Below are positions 5,287 through 13,051 of a stretch of DNA of 14,989 bases, one piece after another (position 1 is the first letter of the stretch; each line of letters begins with the position of its first letter). The stretch spans positions 1 through 14,989 of the forward strand of contig CAZIPP010000029.1 in NCBI GenBank assembly GCA_964541215.1. Direction: 5' to 3'. The notes beneath the pieces are model-generated. The model ran no database searches. It saw only the letters and a list, made by a program, of their open reading frames with translations, and was not told the origin of the DNA. The stretch is from SIG469 sp964541215. Lineage in GTDB: Bacteria > Bacillota > Clostridia > Oscillospirales > Oscillospiraceae. Made by a program: the position numbers and the translations under genes.

Positions 5287-6241
5287 TCGGTTCATACCCC
5301 GAGACGCCCAGGATACGAACTGCGCCAACATAGCGCATGGAGTACCAAAGACTGTCCATAGAGGTTATGGTAATGCCGTCATTGCTGCTGGCATGGATAA
5401 ACTGGCGGTTGCCTATGTAAATACCGGAATGAGTGGTTTTTGCAGTCTCGCTGGAAGTCCAGAACAGCAGGTCTCCGGGCTGAAGATCGGCTTCGTTAAC
5501 ACGGATGCCATCCTCATACTGGTCATCAGAAGAACGACCAACGGTGATACCGAAATGCTTATATACATACTGGACAAAACCGGAGCAGTCAAAACCGCTG
5601 GGGTCGGTGCCGCCGTAAACATAGGGACATCCCAACAAAGTGCTGGCATATGTCAGAAGAGCCTGTGCATCAGCGCTGGCTGATGTAAGAACTATGTCAG
5701 ACACGCCTGCCTCGCTAAGTGTTACTGCAAAGGTATTCTGGGCGGGAGCGGAAGTAAAGTCCACATATTCGCCGGAAATATAACCGGTCTGACCCTCGTA
5801 TTCTACCTTGAACCAACCGTTTTCAAGGCCGACAACGTTCAGCTGAGCGCCTTCAGCCAGAGAGCCGATAACGGCTGCATCGGTGCTGGGAGTCTTGCGG
5901 AAGTTGAGCAGGGTAACATTTACAACTGCGGTACCAAGCTCGCAGTCCATAGATTCTGCCGCGTCAAGGTAATCGCTGCGCATCCATCCTTCAGTCAGGT
6001 TGCAGTTTACCTTGTACCAGACACCGTCTGCCTGTTCACTTGTTTCAAGCAGCAGAACGCGGTCACCCGCGGCAGCGGTAAGAAGTATTTCCGATTCGGT
6101 ATTGGGCTCTGCTCTCATGCGCAGGGCATCAACATTTACAGTACCTACACCAAGGCAGGCAGCAGAAGCGCTGATAGCCCAAATCATGGCAACTGCCACA
6201 ATAAGAGCGGCCATTCTTGTTAAACGTCTTGCTGATTTCAT
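5282..6241 (-). CDS. Secreted SH3b-SH3b-NlpC/P60 peptidoglycan hydrolase
   Basis: A 319-residue exported cysteine peptidase of the cell wall; the family cleaves peptide stems, typically D-Glu-diaminopimelate bonds. Residues 1-27 form a signal peptide (KSARR, hydrophobic core, ASA cleavage site). Two bacterial SH3 domains follow (about 31-95, with VDALRMRAEPNTESEI; and 104-163, with LLNFRKTPSTDAAVIG and GYISGEYV), which probably bind peptidoglycan. The NlpC/P60 domain fills about 192-312, with nucleophile C219 in GFDCSGFVQYVY and histidines H271 (THSGIYIG) and H283 (FIHASS). A cysteine follows the signal peptide (C29), but the -3 residue is serine, so a lipoprotein is unlikely. Ribosome binding site AGGAG lies ahead of the ATG. 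The small conserved gene upstream ends 12 bases before it, so the two are likely co-transcribed. Confidence 0.92.
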   Translation of the reverse strand: MKSARRLTRMAALIVAVAMIWAISASAACLGVGTVNVDALRMRAEPNTESEILLTAAAGDRVLLLETSEQADGVWYKVNCNLTEGWMRSDYLDAAESMDCELGTAVVNVTLLNFRKTPSTDAAVIGSLAEGAQLNVVGLENGWFKVEYEGQTGYISGEYVDFTSAPAQNTFAVTLSEAGVSDIVLTSASADAQALLTYASTLLGCPYVYGGTDPSGFDCSGFVQYVYKHFGITVGRSSDDQYEDGIRVNEADLQPGDLLFWTSSETAKTTHSGIYIGNRQFIHASSNDGITITSMDSLWYSMRYVGAVRILGVSGYEPK

Positions 6242-6253
6242 GATAATCTCCTG

Positions 6254-6544
6254 TTACTTTTGTGCCAAAGCTCTTGCAAGCCAGACAGCTCCCACATCTA
6301 TTGCGGAATACAGTCCGTCTTTCTCAGTCTTCTTTACGATCCTGTCCTTTGCTCTGGCATCGGGATCAGTCAGCTGGAGCTGAACAGAAACTCTGGTGGC
6401 AACAGGAAGGTCACCCACATTTTTGGATTCTAATATCTGCATCATTATGATATATTTATCGGTCATGCTGCCGTAGTAAATCAGGTTGTCTTTGCGGCGA
6501 AGCGGATAGCCTTTGTAAATCAATTCTTTGCTTTCTGCGCTCAT
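6254..6544 (-). CDS. Small conserved protein of unknown function
   Basis: A 96-residue soluble protein with no signal peptide or membrane segment. It begins MSAESKELIYKGYPLRRKDN, continues with IYYGSMTDKYIIMMQILESK (22-41) and ends with DRIVKKTEKDGLYSAIDVGA plus WLARALAQK. I do not recognise a characterised family, though similar short proteins (KGYPLRR, IYYGxMxDKY, LYxAxDxGxxWLxRAL) seem familiar from Ruminococcaceae genomes. Many alternating hydrophobic residues suggest a small beta-rich domain. A good start is set by AGGGG ahead of ATG at 6544, and a strong promoter lies just upstream. It leads a two-gene unit with the NlpC/P60 hydrolase 12 bases downstream, so a link to cell-wall turnover is possible but not shown. 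Confidence 0.8.
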   Translation of the reverse strand: MSAESKELIYKGYPLRRKDNLIYYGSMTDKYIIMMQILESKNVGDLPVATRVSVQLQLTDPDARAKDRIVKKTEKDGLYSAIDVGAVWLARALAQK

Positions 6545-6575
6545 AGTCTACCCCTTTCGTGAATGTTGTAACCGA

Positions 6576-6604
6576 ATTGTAACACATTGAATACAATCTG
6601 TCAA
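6576..6604 (-). promoter_or_regulatory. Strong sigma-A-type promoter for the unknown gene and NlpC/P60 gene
   Basis: On the minus strand TTGACA (6604-6599), a 17-base spacer and TACAAT (6581-6576), with TG one base before the -10, give a near-consensus extended -10 promoter. TTACAA occurs twice as a direct repeat (TTACAATTCGGTTACAA) overlapping and following the -10 box, which might be a binding site. Confidence 0.8.
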
Positions 6605-6698
6605 CACATCACAAGTTATTTTTTCCAGTTTTGTTGCTGGTCGTGATATTTACGATACATAATTAATTTGTATAACTACATTATGTTAATCATACATT

Positions 6699-6739
6699 AA
6701 AAAAAGCAGGACGTCAATACAAAATCAACGTCCTGCTTT
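6699..6739 (-). terminator. Intrinsic terminator of ireB
   Basis: AAAGCAGGACGT (6703-6714) and ACGTCCTGCTTT (6728-6739) form a 12-bp stem with a 13-base loop. On the minus strand the stem is followed by a T-run (complement of A 6699-6705), so it terminates transcription arriving from ireB, whose stop lies 25 bases upstream. The rest of 6605-6698 is A/T-rich with no feature that I can support. Confidence 0.85.
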
Positions 6740-6763
6740 GATATCGGATATAAATATTTCAGG

Positions 6764-7012
6764 TTATTCGCTGAACAGATAGTTTATCACAAGCTGGCGC
6801 AGCAGCTCGTCCCGGTCAATTTTCCGAATGAGCGCTCTGGCACCATTGTGGTTAGTGATGTAGGTTGGATCTTCAGACAGAAGATAACCGACTATCTGAT
6901 TAATGGGATTATATCCCTTTTCGCTAAGTGAATTGTATACCGACATAAGGATATTCTTGGTTTCCTCGTCCTTATCGTTGGCAAGTGAAAACTTGATGGT
7001 ATTGTCAAACAT
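6764..7012 (-). CDS. ireB: IreB family regulatory phosphoprotein (UPF0297/YrzL)
   Basis: An 82-residue cytoplasmic protein of the IreB family. In Enterococcus faecalis IreB is phosphorylated by the PASTA kinase IreK on N-terminal threonines and tunes cephalosporin tolerance. Family stretches are clear: SEKGYNPINQIVGYLLSEDP (30-49), then YITNHNGARALIRKIDRDEL (51-70). Length matches the family. The N-terminus MFDNTIKF has one threonine (T5), whereas I recall two phosphorylated threonines in the enterococcal protein. Start at 7012 is supported by AAGGAGGT. In most Firmicutes this gene sits between alaS and ruvX (yrrK); here it is alone with its own promoter and terminator, downstream of pheST. 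Confidence 0.92.
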   Translation of the reverse strand: MFDNTIKFSLANDKDEETKNILMSVYNSLSEKGYNPINQIVGYLLSEDPTYITNHNGARALIRKIDRDELLRQLVINYLFSE

Positions 7013-7052
7013 CCGGCTACCTCCTTATCAAGCTGGTTTTTAGTGTATATAT

Positions 7053-7081
7053 ATTTTATACCAAAAAACAGCAATAGTAAA
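7053..7081 (-). promoter_or_regulatory. Promoter of ireB
   Basis: Minus-strand TTTACT (7081-7076), 17-base spacer, TAAAAT (7058-7053) in the 96-base spacer between pheT and ireB. I find no strong terminator after pheT (only a 4-bp CAGC/GCTG stem before a T-run near 7070), so read-through from pheST into ireB is also possible. Confidence 0.5.
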
Positions 7082-7108
7082 CAGCTGAATGTTACGTTTA
7101 AATTACAT

Positions 7109-9490
7109 TTAGCGAAGAACAGCTCCGCAATCAGCCTCCAGAGCTTCCAGCACCGCCTTTACCTCAGCTTCCGCGTCAGCATCGGTGAGAGTTCTGTCTT
7201 CGGCACGGAAGGTCATGGAGAACGCAAGGCTCTTCTTGCCTTCGGGAATACCGGTACCCTGATAGATGTCGAACAGCTCAACGTTTTTCAGCAGCTCTCC
7301 GGCGCCCCTTGCAATGCTCTTTTCAAGCTGAGCCACAGTGCATTCAACATCACAGACAACCGCGATATCACGGGCAACTGCGGGGAACTTGGGCAGGGGG
7401 ACATACTGAGGATCGCTCTGCTGAGTTGCGATCATGGCGGTGAAGTTGAATTCAGCGCAGTAAACTTCGGCATCGATGCCATAGTTGGCAGCCACCAGAG
7501 GATGGATCTGACCGATAACACCCAGTTTTTCCCCATCCACAGTAACAACGGCGCAGCGTCCGGGATGGAAGGTGGGGTCGTTCTTTTCTGCGGCGAATTC
7601 GGGCTTTGCCAGATTCATAGACTTGAATATAGCCTCGACCTCACCCTTGAGGGTGAAGAAGTCACCCTTGCCGTACATACCCATAGACAGATAAATGGGC
7701 TCGTCAGGCAGCTGCTGACCTTCAACAGGCAGATATACACGACCGGTCTCGTAGAACTTGACGTTCTTATTGCGATAGTTCCAGTTTCTCTGGAGAACTT
7801 CCAGCATACAGGGCAGCATGGAAGTACGCATGACGGAGGTATCCTCGCCCAGAGGGTTGATGATACCCAGAGTATTTCTCAGAGGGCTGTTTTCGGGATA
7901 GCGCAGCAGGTCTGCGTTCTTGGGAGATACGAAGGAATAGGTCAGTATTTCGGAATAACCCATGCCGCGGCACAGCTGACCAACACGGCGCTGAGCAACA
8001 TCTATCTCATGGAGGAAGCCCATTTCAGTGGCTGCCTTGAACATGGTAGTGGGCACCTTATCATATCCGTAGAATCTGGCTATCTCTTCTGCCAGGTCGG
8101 CATTGCATTCAATATCCGCACGCCACGAGGGAGCGTGAACGGTGTAGTCCTCGTCCACGGTAAAGCCAAGCTTTACGAGAATATCCTTCATGTAATCGGC
8201 GGAAACATCTATACCGATGAGTTTGTTGATCTTTTCGGGTTCAAGGGGCAGAGTGGCAGGCTCGGGCATATCACCGAGAACATCGATTATGCCATCCACG
8301 ACCTTGCCGGCGCCAAGCATTTCAACCAGCTCACAGGCACGCTGTACAGCGCCCATGGTATTCTGGGGGTCAAGTCCTTTTTCAAAACGGCTGGAAGCGT
8401 CGGTACGCAGGTTCAGACCAACAGCGGTGGTTCTGACAGAGGGACCGGAGAAGCAGGCAGATTCGAATACGATGGCCTTTGTGTTCTCGGTTATCTCGCT
8501 GTTTTCACCGCCCATGACACCGGCTACGCCAACAGGACCTACAGTATCGCAGATCATCAGCATATCGGGCTTGAGGCTGCGCAGCTGACCGTCGAGCGTG
8601 GTAACAGTTTTATCTTCGCCGGCACGGCGGACGATGATCTTACCGCCGCGGATATAGTTATAGTCGAAAGCATGCATGGGCTGACCGTACTCAAGCATTA
8701 CATAGTTGGTGATGTCAACGATATTGTTGATGGGACGGATACCCATGGCGCGGAGTCTGCGGCGCATCCATGCGGGAGAAGGCTCGATCTTAATATCGGT
8801 GACCATTCTGGCGGTGTAGCGGGAACACAGATCGGTGTCCAGCACTTCAACGTCCAGATGCTCATAGATATCGCCACCGGCACCCTTGACTTCGGGAGCG
8901 TGAACATTCAGCTCAGCATCAAAGGTTGCGGAAACCTCACGGGCAAGACCGATCATGCCAAAGCAGTCGGCACGGTTGTTTGTTATCTCAAACTCCAGAA
9001 CGCTGTCGCCAAAACCGACAACATCTTTAATGTCGTCGCCGGGCTTGCAGTCTTCTTCAAGGATGAAAATTCCGTCTTCTATCGCATAGGGGAAGTCACG
9101 AACTTCCAGACCCAGTTCAGCCAGAGAGCAGAGCATACCGTTGGAAGCTTCACCTCTGAGCTGACCGGCCTTGATGGTAATGCCGCCGGGAAGAGTTGCT
9201 CCATCCAGAGCAGCGGGGCAGAGATCGCCTTCTTTAACGTTCTGAGCTCCGGTAACTATCTGGACAGGTTCACCCTTGCCCACATCTACCTGGCAGATCC
9301 ACATATGGTCGGAGTTTTCATGGCGTACAATAGACACTACCTTGCCGACAACAACATTGGATATCTCGCTGCCGGTAACTTCGCAGGTTTCGACCTTGGA
9401 GCCGGACATGGTCAGGCGGTCGCAGAATTCTTTATCGGGGATCGACTTGACGTCAACATAATCGGAAAGCCATTCACGGGACAGATTCAT
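7109..9490 (-). CDS. pheT: Phenylalanine--tRNA ligase, beta subunit
   Basis: A 793-residue subunit of the (alpha-beta)2 phenylalanyl-tRNA synthetase; it binds tRNA-Phe and edits mischarged Tyr-tRNA. Domains in order: N-terminal part starting MNLSREWLSDYVDV; an EMAP-type tRNA-binding OB domain (about 40-150, with GKVVSIVRHENSDHMWICQV); the B3/B4 editing domain (about 210-385, with SRYTARMVTDIKI and ENSEITENTKAIVFESACF); B5 (about 400-475); the catalytic-like core (about 480-690, with PLGEDTSVMRTSMLPCMLEV and KFYETGRVY); and the C-terminal FDX-ACB anticodon-binding domain (about 700-792, with PKFPAVARDIAVVCD and SLAFSMTFRAEDRTLTD). Length is normal. AAAGGAG precedes the ATG. It follows pheS by 21 bases in the same reading register and is controlled by the same T-box leader. 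Confidence 0.98.
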   Translation of the reverse strand: MNLSREWLSDYVDVKSIPDKEFCDRLTMSGSKVETCEVTGSEISNVVVGKVVSIVRHENSDHMWICQVDVGKGEPVQIVTGAQNVKEGDLCPAALDGATLPGGITIKAGQLRGEASNGMLCSLAELGLEVRDFPYAIEDGIFILEEDCKPGDDIKDVVGFGDSVLEFEITNNRADCFGMIGLAREVSATFDAELNVHAPEVKGAGGDIYEHLDVEVLDTDLCSRYTARMVTDIKIEPSPAWMRRRLRAMGIRPINNIVDITNYVMLEYGQPMHAFDYNYIRGGKIIVRRAGEDKTVTTLDGQLRSLKPDMLMICDTVGPVGVAGVMGGENSEITENTKAIVFESACFSGPSVRTTAVGLNLRTDASSRFEKGLDPQNTMGAVQRACELVEMLGAGKVVDGIIDVLGDMPEPATLPLEPEKINKLIGIDVSADYMKDILVKLGFTVDEDYTVHAPSWRADIECNADLAEEIARFYGYDKVPTTMFKAATEMGFLHEIDVAQRRVGQLCRGMGYSEILTYSFVSPKNADLLRYPENSPLRNTLGIINPLGEDTSVMRTSMLPCMLEVLQRNWNYRNKNVKFYETGRVYLPVEGQQLPDEPIYLSMGMYGKGDFFTLKGEVEAIFKSMNLAKPEFAAEKNDPTFHPGRCAVVTVDGEKLGVIGQIHPLVAANYGIDAEVYCAEFNFTAMIATQQSDPQYVPLPKFPAVARDIAVVCDVECTVAQLEKSIARGAGELLKNVELFDIYQGTGIPEGKKSLAFSMTFRAEDRTLTDADAEAEVKAVLEALEADCGAVLR

Positions 9491-9511
9491 GTTCTATACA
9501 GCTCCTTTCAA

Positions 9512-10537
9512 TTAAAACTGTTCCAGGAAACGCTTGTCGTTTTCATACAGCAGGCGCATATCGCTGATGGCAAAACGACGCATGGTAAGGCGTTCGCAGC
9601 CTACACCGAAAGCGAAACCGGAATACTTGTTGGGGTCGATGCCGCAGGTCTCAAGAACCTTGGGATGTACCATACCGGAACCCAGCAGTTCTATCCAGCC
9701 CTCACCCTTGCAGACACGGCAGCCTTTGCCGCCGCATTCGAAGCACTGAACGTCAACTTCGCAGGAAGGCTCAGTATAGGGGAAGTGATGAGGACGGAAG
9801 CGCACCTGAACTTCCTGACCGAAAAGCTGCTGGATCATCTGGGTAAGCGCTCCCTTCAGATCGCCGAAGGTGATGCCTTCGTCAACAACAAGACCTTCTA
9901 TCTGATGGAACATGGGACTGTGGGTGGCGTCCACTTCGTCCTTGCGGTAAACGCGGCCGGGAGAGATTATGCGGATAGGAGGCTGGCGCTGCTCCATAAC
10001 ACGGACCTGCATGGGGCTGGTCTGAGTGCGCAGCAGAACTTCCTCGTCCTCCTGAGTATAGAATGTATCGGATCTGTCTCTTGCGGGGTGAGTTTTGGGG
10101 GTGTTGAGCTTGGTGAAAACGTACTCGGCAAGCTCGATTTCGGGACCATCGATAACTTCATAGCCCATGGCGGTAAAGGTATCGCGAACCTCGTCCATTG
10201 TAAAGGAAATGGGGTGACGGTGACCTTCTTCAACGGCGGTGCCGGGGATGGTCACGTCGATAGCTTCGGCTTCAAGACGAGCGTTAAGCGCAGCGGCTTC
10301 AAGCTTGGTCTTTGCTTCTTCCAGAGCCTTTTCGATATCTGCTCTGCATTCATTGGCCACCTGACCGATAACAGGTCTTTCTTCAGCGGAGAGCTTGCCC
10401 ATCTGCTTCAAAACAGCGGTAAGCTCGCCCTTTTTGCCAAGTACCTTGACACGCATTTCTTCCAGCTCAGCAGTGGAAGCGGCGGATGCAAAAGCAGCCA
10501 GCGCATTCTGCCTGATCTGTTCAAGCTGAGTTCTCAT
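9512..10537 (-). CDS. pheS: Phenylalanine--tRNA ligase, alpha subunit
   Basis: A 341-residue catalytic class II synthetase subunit that activates phenylalanine and transfers it to tRNA-Phe in the cytoplasm. An N-terminal coiled coil (about 1-85) precedes the catalytic domain. Seen motifs: HPARDRSDTFY (150-160), LLRTQTSPMQVRVM (168-181), GRVYRKDEVDATHSPMFHQI (194-213, motif 2 region), the cysteine-rich CFECGGKGCRVCKGEGW (265-281) leading to GSGMVHPKVL, and motif 3 GFAFGVGCERLTMRRF (307-322), with YENDKRFLEQF at the end. Length is typical. AAAGGAGT lies about ten bases ahead of ATG 10537. It is first in the pheS-pheT operon and is preceded by a T-box riboswitch. Confidence 0.98.
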   Translation of the reverse strand: MRTQLEQIRQNALAAFASAASTAELEEMRVKVLGKKGELTAVLKQMGKLSAEERPVIGQVANECRADIEKALEEAKTKLEAAALNARLEAEAIDVTIPGTAVEEGHRHPISFTMDEVRDTFTAMGYEVIDGPEIELAEYVFTKLNTPKTHPARDRSDTFYTQEDEEVLLRTQTSPMQVRVMEQRQPPIRIISPGRVYRKDEVDATHSPMFHQIEGLVVDEGITFGDLKGALTQMIQQLFGQEVQVRFRPHHFPYTEPSCEVDVQCFECGGKGCRVCKGEGWIELLGSGMVHPKVLETCGIDPNKYSGFAFGVGCERLTMRRFAISDMRLLYENDKRFLEQF

Positions 10538-10573
10538 TAAAAATTACTCCTTTTGGTAATTGATTTACAAAAT

Positions 10574-10610
10574 AAAAAATGCCTCTCTCCCCAACTTGGG
10601 GACGAAAGGC
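10574..10610 (-). terminator. T-box regulated terminator ahead of pheS
   Basis: On the minus strand GCCTTTCGTCCCC (10610-10598) pairs with GGGGAGAGAGGC (10592-10581) around AAGTT, followed by ATTTTTTATTTT. It lies directly after the T-box sequence, so its 5' side competes with the antiterminator, as expected for a transcriptional T-box. Confidence 0.85.
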
Positions 10611-10831
10611 TATCCTTCCGCGGTACCACCCGCATTCACGCAAAATAACGTGCACTTATGGTCGTTAACGGAACCATCCGCCGAAGCCTACTGCTATTTC
10701 AGCTCCGAAGCTCACGGGGGAAAGCCAAAACAGAGATCCGCAGGCTGCTCACAGCTTTTGCAGCCCTCTCTGAAGCGGATGATATCTGCCTGACGACCCG
10801 GTCATCACCTATGGGTATTAAATTCAGACAA
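10574..10831 (-). promoter_or_regulatory. T-box riboswitch (tRNA-Phe) of pheS-pheT
   Basis: A leader RNA of about 260 bases between the promoter and pheS. The diagnostic T-box sequence GGGTGGTACCGCGG is at 10631-10618 (minus strand), where UGG pairs with the acceptor end of uncharged tRNA. Upstream, a long stem I is visible: CAGAGAGGGCTGC pairs with GCAGCC...CTCTG around an AAAAGCTGTGA loop (roughly 10770-10731). A UUC triplet at 10722-10720, on the 3' side just before the C-run at the stem base, is my candidate specifier codon for phenylalanine; other UUC triplets occur nearby, so this assignment is less sure than the T-box itself. Uncharged tRNA-Phe would stabilise the antiterminator and allow pheST transcription. 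Confidence 0.92.
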
Positions 10832-10836
10832 CTCCC

Positions 10837-10865
10837 TTTATAACACAAAAATGTGGCGGTTTCAA
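10837..10865 (-). promoter_or_regulatory. Promoter of the T-box-pheS-pheT transcript
   Basis: Minus-strand TTGAAA (10865-10860), 17-base spacer, TATAAA (10842-10837) with a TG extension (TGTTATAAA). The start of transcription would be near 10830, which sets the 5' end of the T-box leader. Confidence 0.75.
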
Positions 10866-10894
10866 GTGTTTCTCATTATATTATTCGGTTTTGC

Positions 10895-10923
10895 TTGAAA
10901 CTGGCACGAAAGTAGCATATAAT
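10895..10923 (+). promoter_or_regulatory. Promoter of the membrane protein-nnr-lipoprotein-alr genes
   Basis: TTGAAA (10895-10900), 17-base spacer, TATAAT (10918-10923), very close to the sigma-A consensus. It is back to back with the pheS promoter; the two -35 boxes are 29 bases apart. The first downstream gene starts at 10962 after a TGGAG ribosome binding site. Confidence 0.8.
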
Positions 10924-10961
10924 TATTAGAAGTTTATCATATTTTTCTGGAGTGTTATTCT

Positions 10962-11471
10962 ATGTTTGATACCTTTGTTGAAGAACTCGTAACCGTTCAT
11001 ACCTCCGGCAAGATCCTGCTGGCAAAGATCGGTATTGTTTTGGCAGTCATAATTTTGACCTTTGCCGTGTTCTGGTTCATCCCCGCCATCCTGCCGCTGA
11101 TGTTCTCGGTTTTTGTGGTAGGTGCATACTTTGCCATCAAGCTGCTGAATCTGGAATACGAATACGCCTTTACCAACGGCGAGCTGGATATCGACAAGAT
11201 CATGGGCAAACGCAAGCGTAAGCGCATGGTTTCCACCGAGGTCAAGAATATTAAGCTTATGGCTCCATACACCGCTGAATACGAATCCGACGCCACCGCT
11301 TACAACGTTGAATACACCCACGATTTTTCTTCCAGCCCTTCCGCTGCCGGACGCTGGTTCATCATCTTTGAAGACAATGACGGCAAGCTGTGCTTTATGG
11401 TAATGCAGCCCTCTGAAAAGCTGAGAACTGCCATGAAGAGCTATCTTCGCCAGAGAATGAAGGGAATGTAA
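10962..11471 (+). CDS. Two-segment membrane protein, DUF6106-like
   Basis: A 169-residue protein of unknown function. After an amphipathic N-terminus (MFDTFVEELVTVHTSGKILL) come two closely spaced membrane segments (about 22-40 and 42-61, the turn marked by prolines in FIPAILPLMF). A cytoplasmic domain follows, with EYEYAFTNGELDIDKIMGKR (65-84), a basic run KRKRKRM and strands such as RWFIIFEDNDGKLCFMVMQP (131-150), reminiscent of small PH-like domains. I believe this corresponds to DUF6106, a family found in Clostridia, but that rests on memory. It leads a plus-strand gene series: the NAD(P)HX repair gene starts 40 bases later, so they are probably co-transcribed from the promoter at 10895. 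Confidence 0.82.
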   Translation: MFDTFVEELVTVHTSGKILLAKIGIVLAVIILTFAVFWFIPAILPLMFSVFVVGAYFAIKLLNLEYEYAFTNGELDIDKIMGKRKRKRMVSTEVKNIKLMAPYTAEYESDATAYNVEYTHDFSSSPSAAGRWFIIFEDNDGKLCFMVMQPSEKLRTAMKSYLRQRMKGM

Positions 11472-11511
11472 GGATCCTTCTTCCACATTCATGTTGGGTA
11501 GTGATTGTATT

Positions 11512-13023
11512 ATGAATGTATATAGTGCTCAGTCTATGAAAAACATAGACAGCTATGCCATAAACACCATGGGCATACCGTCAGACACGCTGATGGAAAC
11601 TGCCGCAGGTCTGGTTTTTTCCAAGACAGAAGAAGCCTTTGGCAGCGTAAGAGGAAAAAACTGTGCCGTATTCTGCGGCAGCGGCAACAACGGCGGCGAC
11701 GGCGTTGCCATATCCCGCCTGATACTCGAAAACGGAGGCAATGTTCGCTGTTTTCTTATCGGCAGGCGTGAGAAGATGACTGCCGACTGCAAACTGATGG
11801 AGCGTCGCCTTGAAGCCAAAGGCGGCAGGGTCGAAGACTTTGATCCCGATTCCGCAAAGGCTTACCTCGATGGCTGTGACCTTGTTTTTGACGCCATGTT
11901 TGGTATCGGTCTGAACTCCAATATGCGCTCATCCGGTGTTGACGCAGTGTCACTCATCAACGGGTGCGCTGCGAAAGTGGTTGCGGTAGACATTGCCAGC
12001 GGTGTTGCCAGTGATACAGGCGCCATCATGGGCTGCGCGGTAAACGCTGACCTGACAGTTACTTTTACTGCTCCGAAGGCAGGTCATATCCTGCCTCCCG
12101 GCTGCTTCTGCTGCGGTCAGCTTGAGGTGGTTGATATAAAAATTCCTTCCGAAGCCATTGCTGCGGAAGCTCCTCTTGCCATGACCGCTGACGAGAAGCT
12201 AATATCTTCTTTTTTGCCCGAACGTCCCCAAAACTCCCACAAGGGCGATTTTGGCAAGGTCCTCATCATCGGCGGCAGCATCGGATATACCGGGGCTCCC
12301 TCCATGGCTGCAAAAGCCGCTCTTCGATGCGGCAGCGGTCTTGTTTTCCTTGGCGTCCCGGAAAGCATCTACACCATTTCAGCCATCAAAAACGATGAAG
12401 CGATGGTGTTTCCTCTCCCCTGTGACCCGTCCGGAAAACTTACAGCAGATGCCCTTCCCGAAATACTTGACAGGATGGAAAAGGCAGATGTCTGTCTTAT
12501 CGGTCCCGGTCTTGGTCAGTCTCAGGAGCTGGACAAGCTGGTTTGTCAGATGATCGCAAATTCAAAAATCCCTCTTGTTATCGATGCAGACGGCATAAAC
12601 GCCCTGTCCCGGAATATAAATATATTGAAGTCAGCTGCTTGTCCTGTGGTGCTTACTCCCCACGATGGAGAATTTGCCAGACTCGGAGGCAGCGTATCCG
12701 ACCGCATATCAGAGGCAAAAGGCTTTGCGCTCAAAAACCGCTGTACCCTTGTTTCCAAAGGTCACCGCACTGTTACCGCCTCCGGTGACGGCTCTGCCGT
12801 AATCAACACCACCGGCAACGCCGGTATGGCGACAGGCGGCAGCGGTGATGTGTTGGCAGGTATGATAGCTTCTCTCATAGGTCAGGGTCTCCCTCCCTTT
12901 GAAGCCGCTTATACCGCTGCATGGCTCCACGGAAAAGCCGGTGATATGTGCGCGGAGCTGATAGGTCAGTATGGTATGCTCCCCACAGACATCATTGATG
13001 CGCTGCCGGGGCTGTTGCCGTAA
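11512..13023 (+). CDS. nnr: Bifunctional NAD(P)HX epimerase/ADP-dependent dehydratase
   Basis: A 503-residue metabolite-repair enzyme that restores hydrated NADH/NADPH. The N-terminal YjeF/NnrE epimerase domain (about 1-215) shows VYSAQSMKNIDSYAI (3-17), the loop GSGNNGGDGVAISR (56-69) and VDIASGV (159-165), where proline is more usual than A162. The C-terminal NnrD (ribokinase-like) domain (about 225-500) shows SHKGDFGKVLIIGG (242-255), GPGLG (331-335), LTPHDGEFARL (381-391) and NTTGNAGMATGGSGDVLAGM (432-451) with catalytic D446. Length fits the fused form. I chose ATG 11512 because family members start M-x-V-Y/L-x-x-x-x-M; another ATG lies at 11491 in frame, and neither has a strong ribosome binding site. 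The lipoprotein gene follows after 28 bases. Confidence 0.95.
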   Translation: MNVYSAQSMKNIDSYAINTMGIPSDTLMETAAGLVFSKTEEAFGSVRGKNCAVFCGSGNNGGDGVAISRLILENGGNVRCFLIGRREKMTADCKLMERRLEAKGGRVEDFDPDSAKAYLDGCDLVFDAMFGIGLNSNMRSSGVDAVSLINGCAAKVVAVDIASGVASDTGAIMGCAVNADLTVTFTAPKAGHILPPGCFCCGQLEVVDIKIPSEAIAAEAPLAMTADEKLISSFLPERPQNSHKGDFGKVLIIGGSIGYTGAPSMAAKAALRCGSGLVFLGVPESIYTISAIKNDEAMVFPLPCDPSGKLTADALPEILDRMEKADVCLIGPGLGQSQELDKLVCQMIANSKIPLVIDADGINALSRNINILKSAACPVVLTPHDGEFARLGGSVSDRISEAKGFALKNRCTLVSKGHRTVTASGDGSAVINTTGNAGMATGGSGDVLAGMIASLIGQGLPPFEAAYTAAWLHGKAGDMCAELIGQYGMLPTDIIDALPGLLP

Positions 13024-13051
13024 TTATGTAAACCAAGAGGAGTTGAATAAA

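Noticed and set aside
7043..10540. An uninterrupted 1165-codon reading frame on the plus strand opposite pheT and pheS
   Set aside because: It lies exactly in codon register with both genes on the other strand (pheS and pheT share register across their 21-base gap). A stop would need a TTA, CTA or TCA codon in pheS or pheT, and these are avoided by codon bias. The translation shows no recognisable domain and it has no proper start context.
11463..11490. Hairpin between the membrane protein gene and nnr
   Set aside because: GAATGT/ACATTC with AAGGATCCTT inside is short and lacks a T-run, so it is not supported as a terminator.
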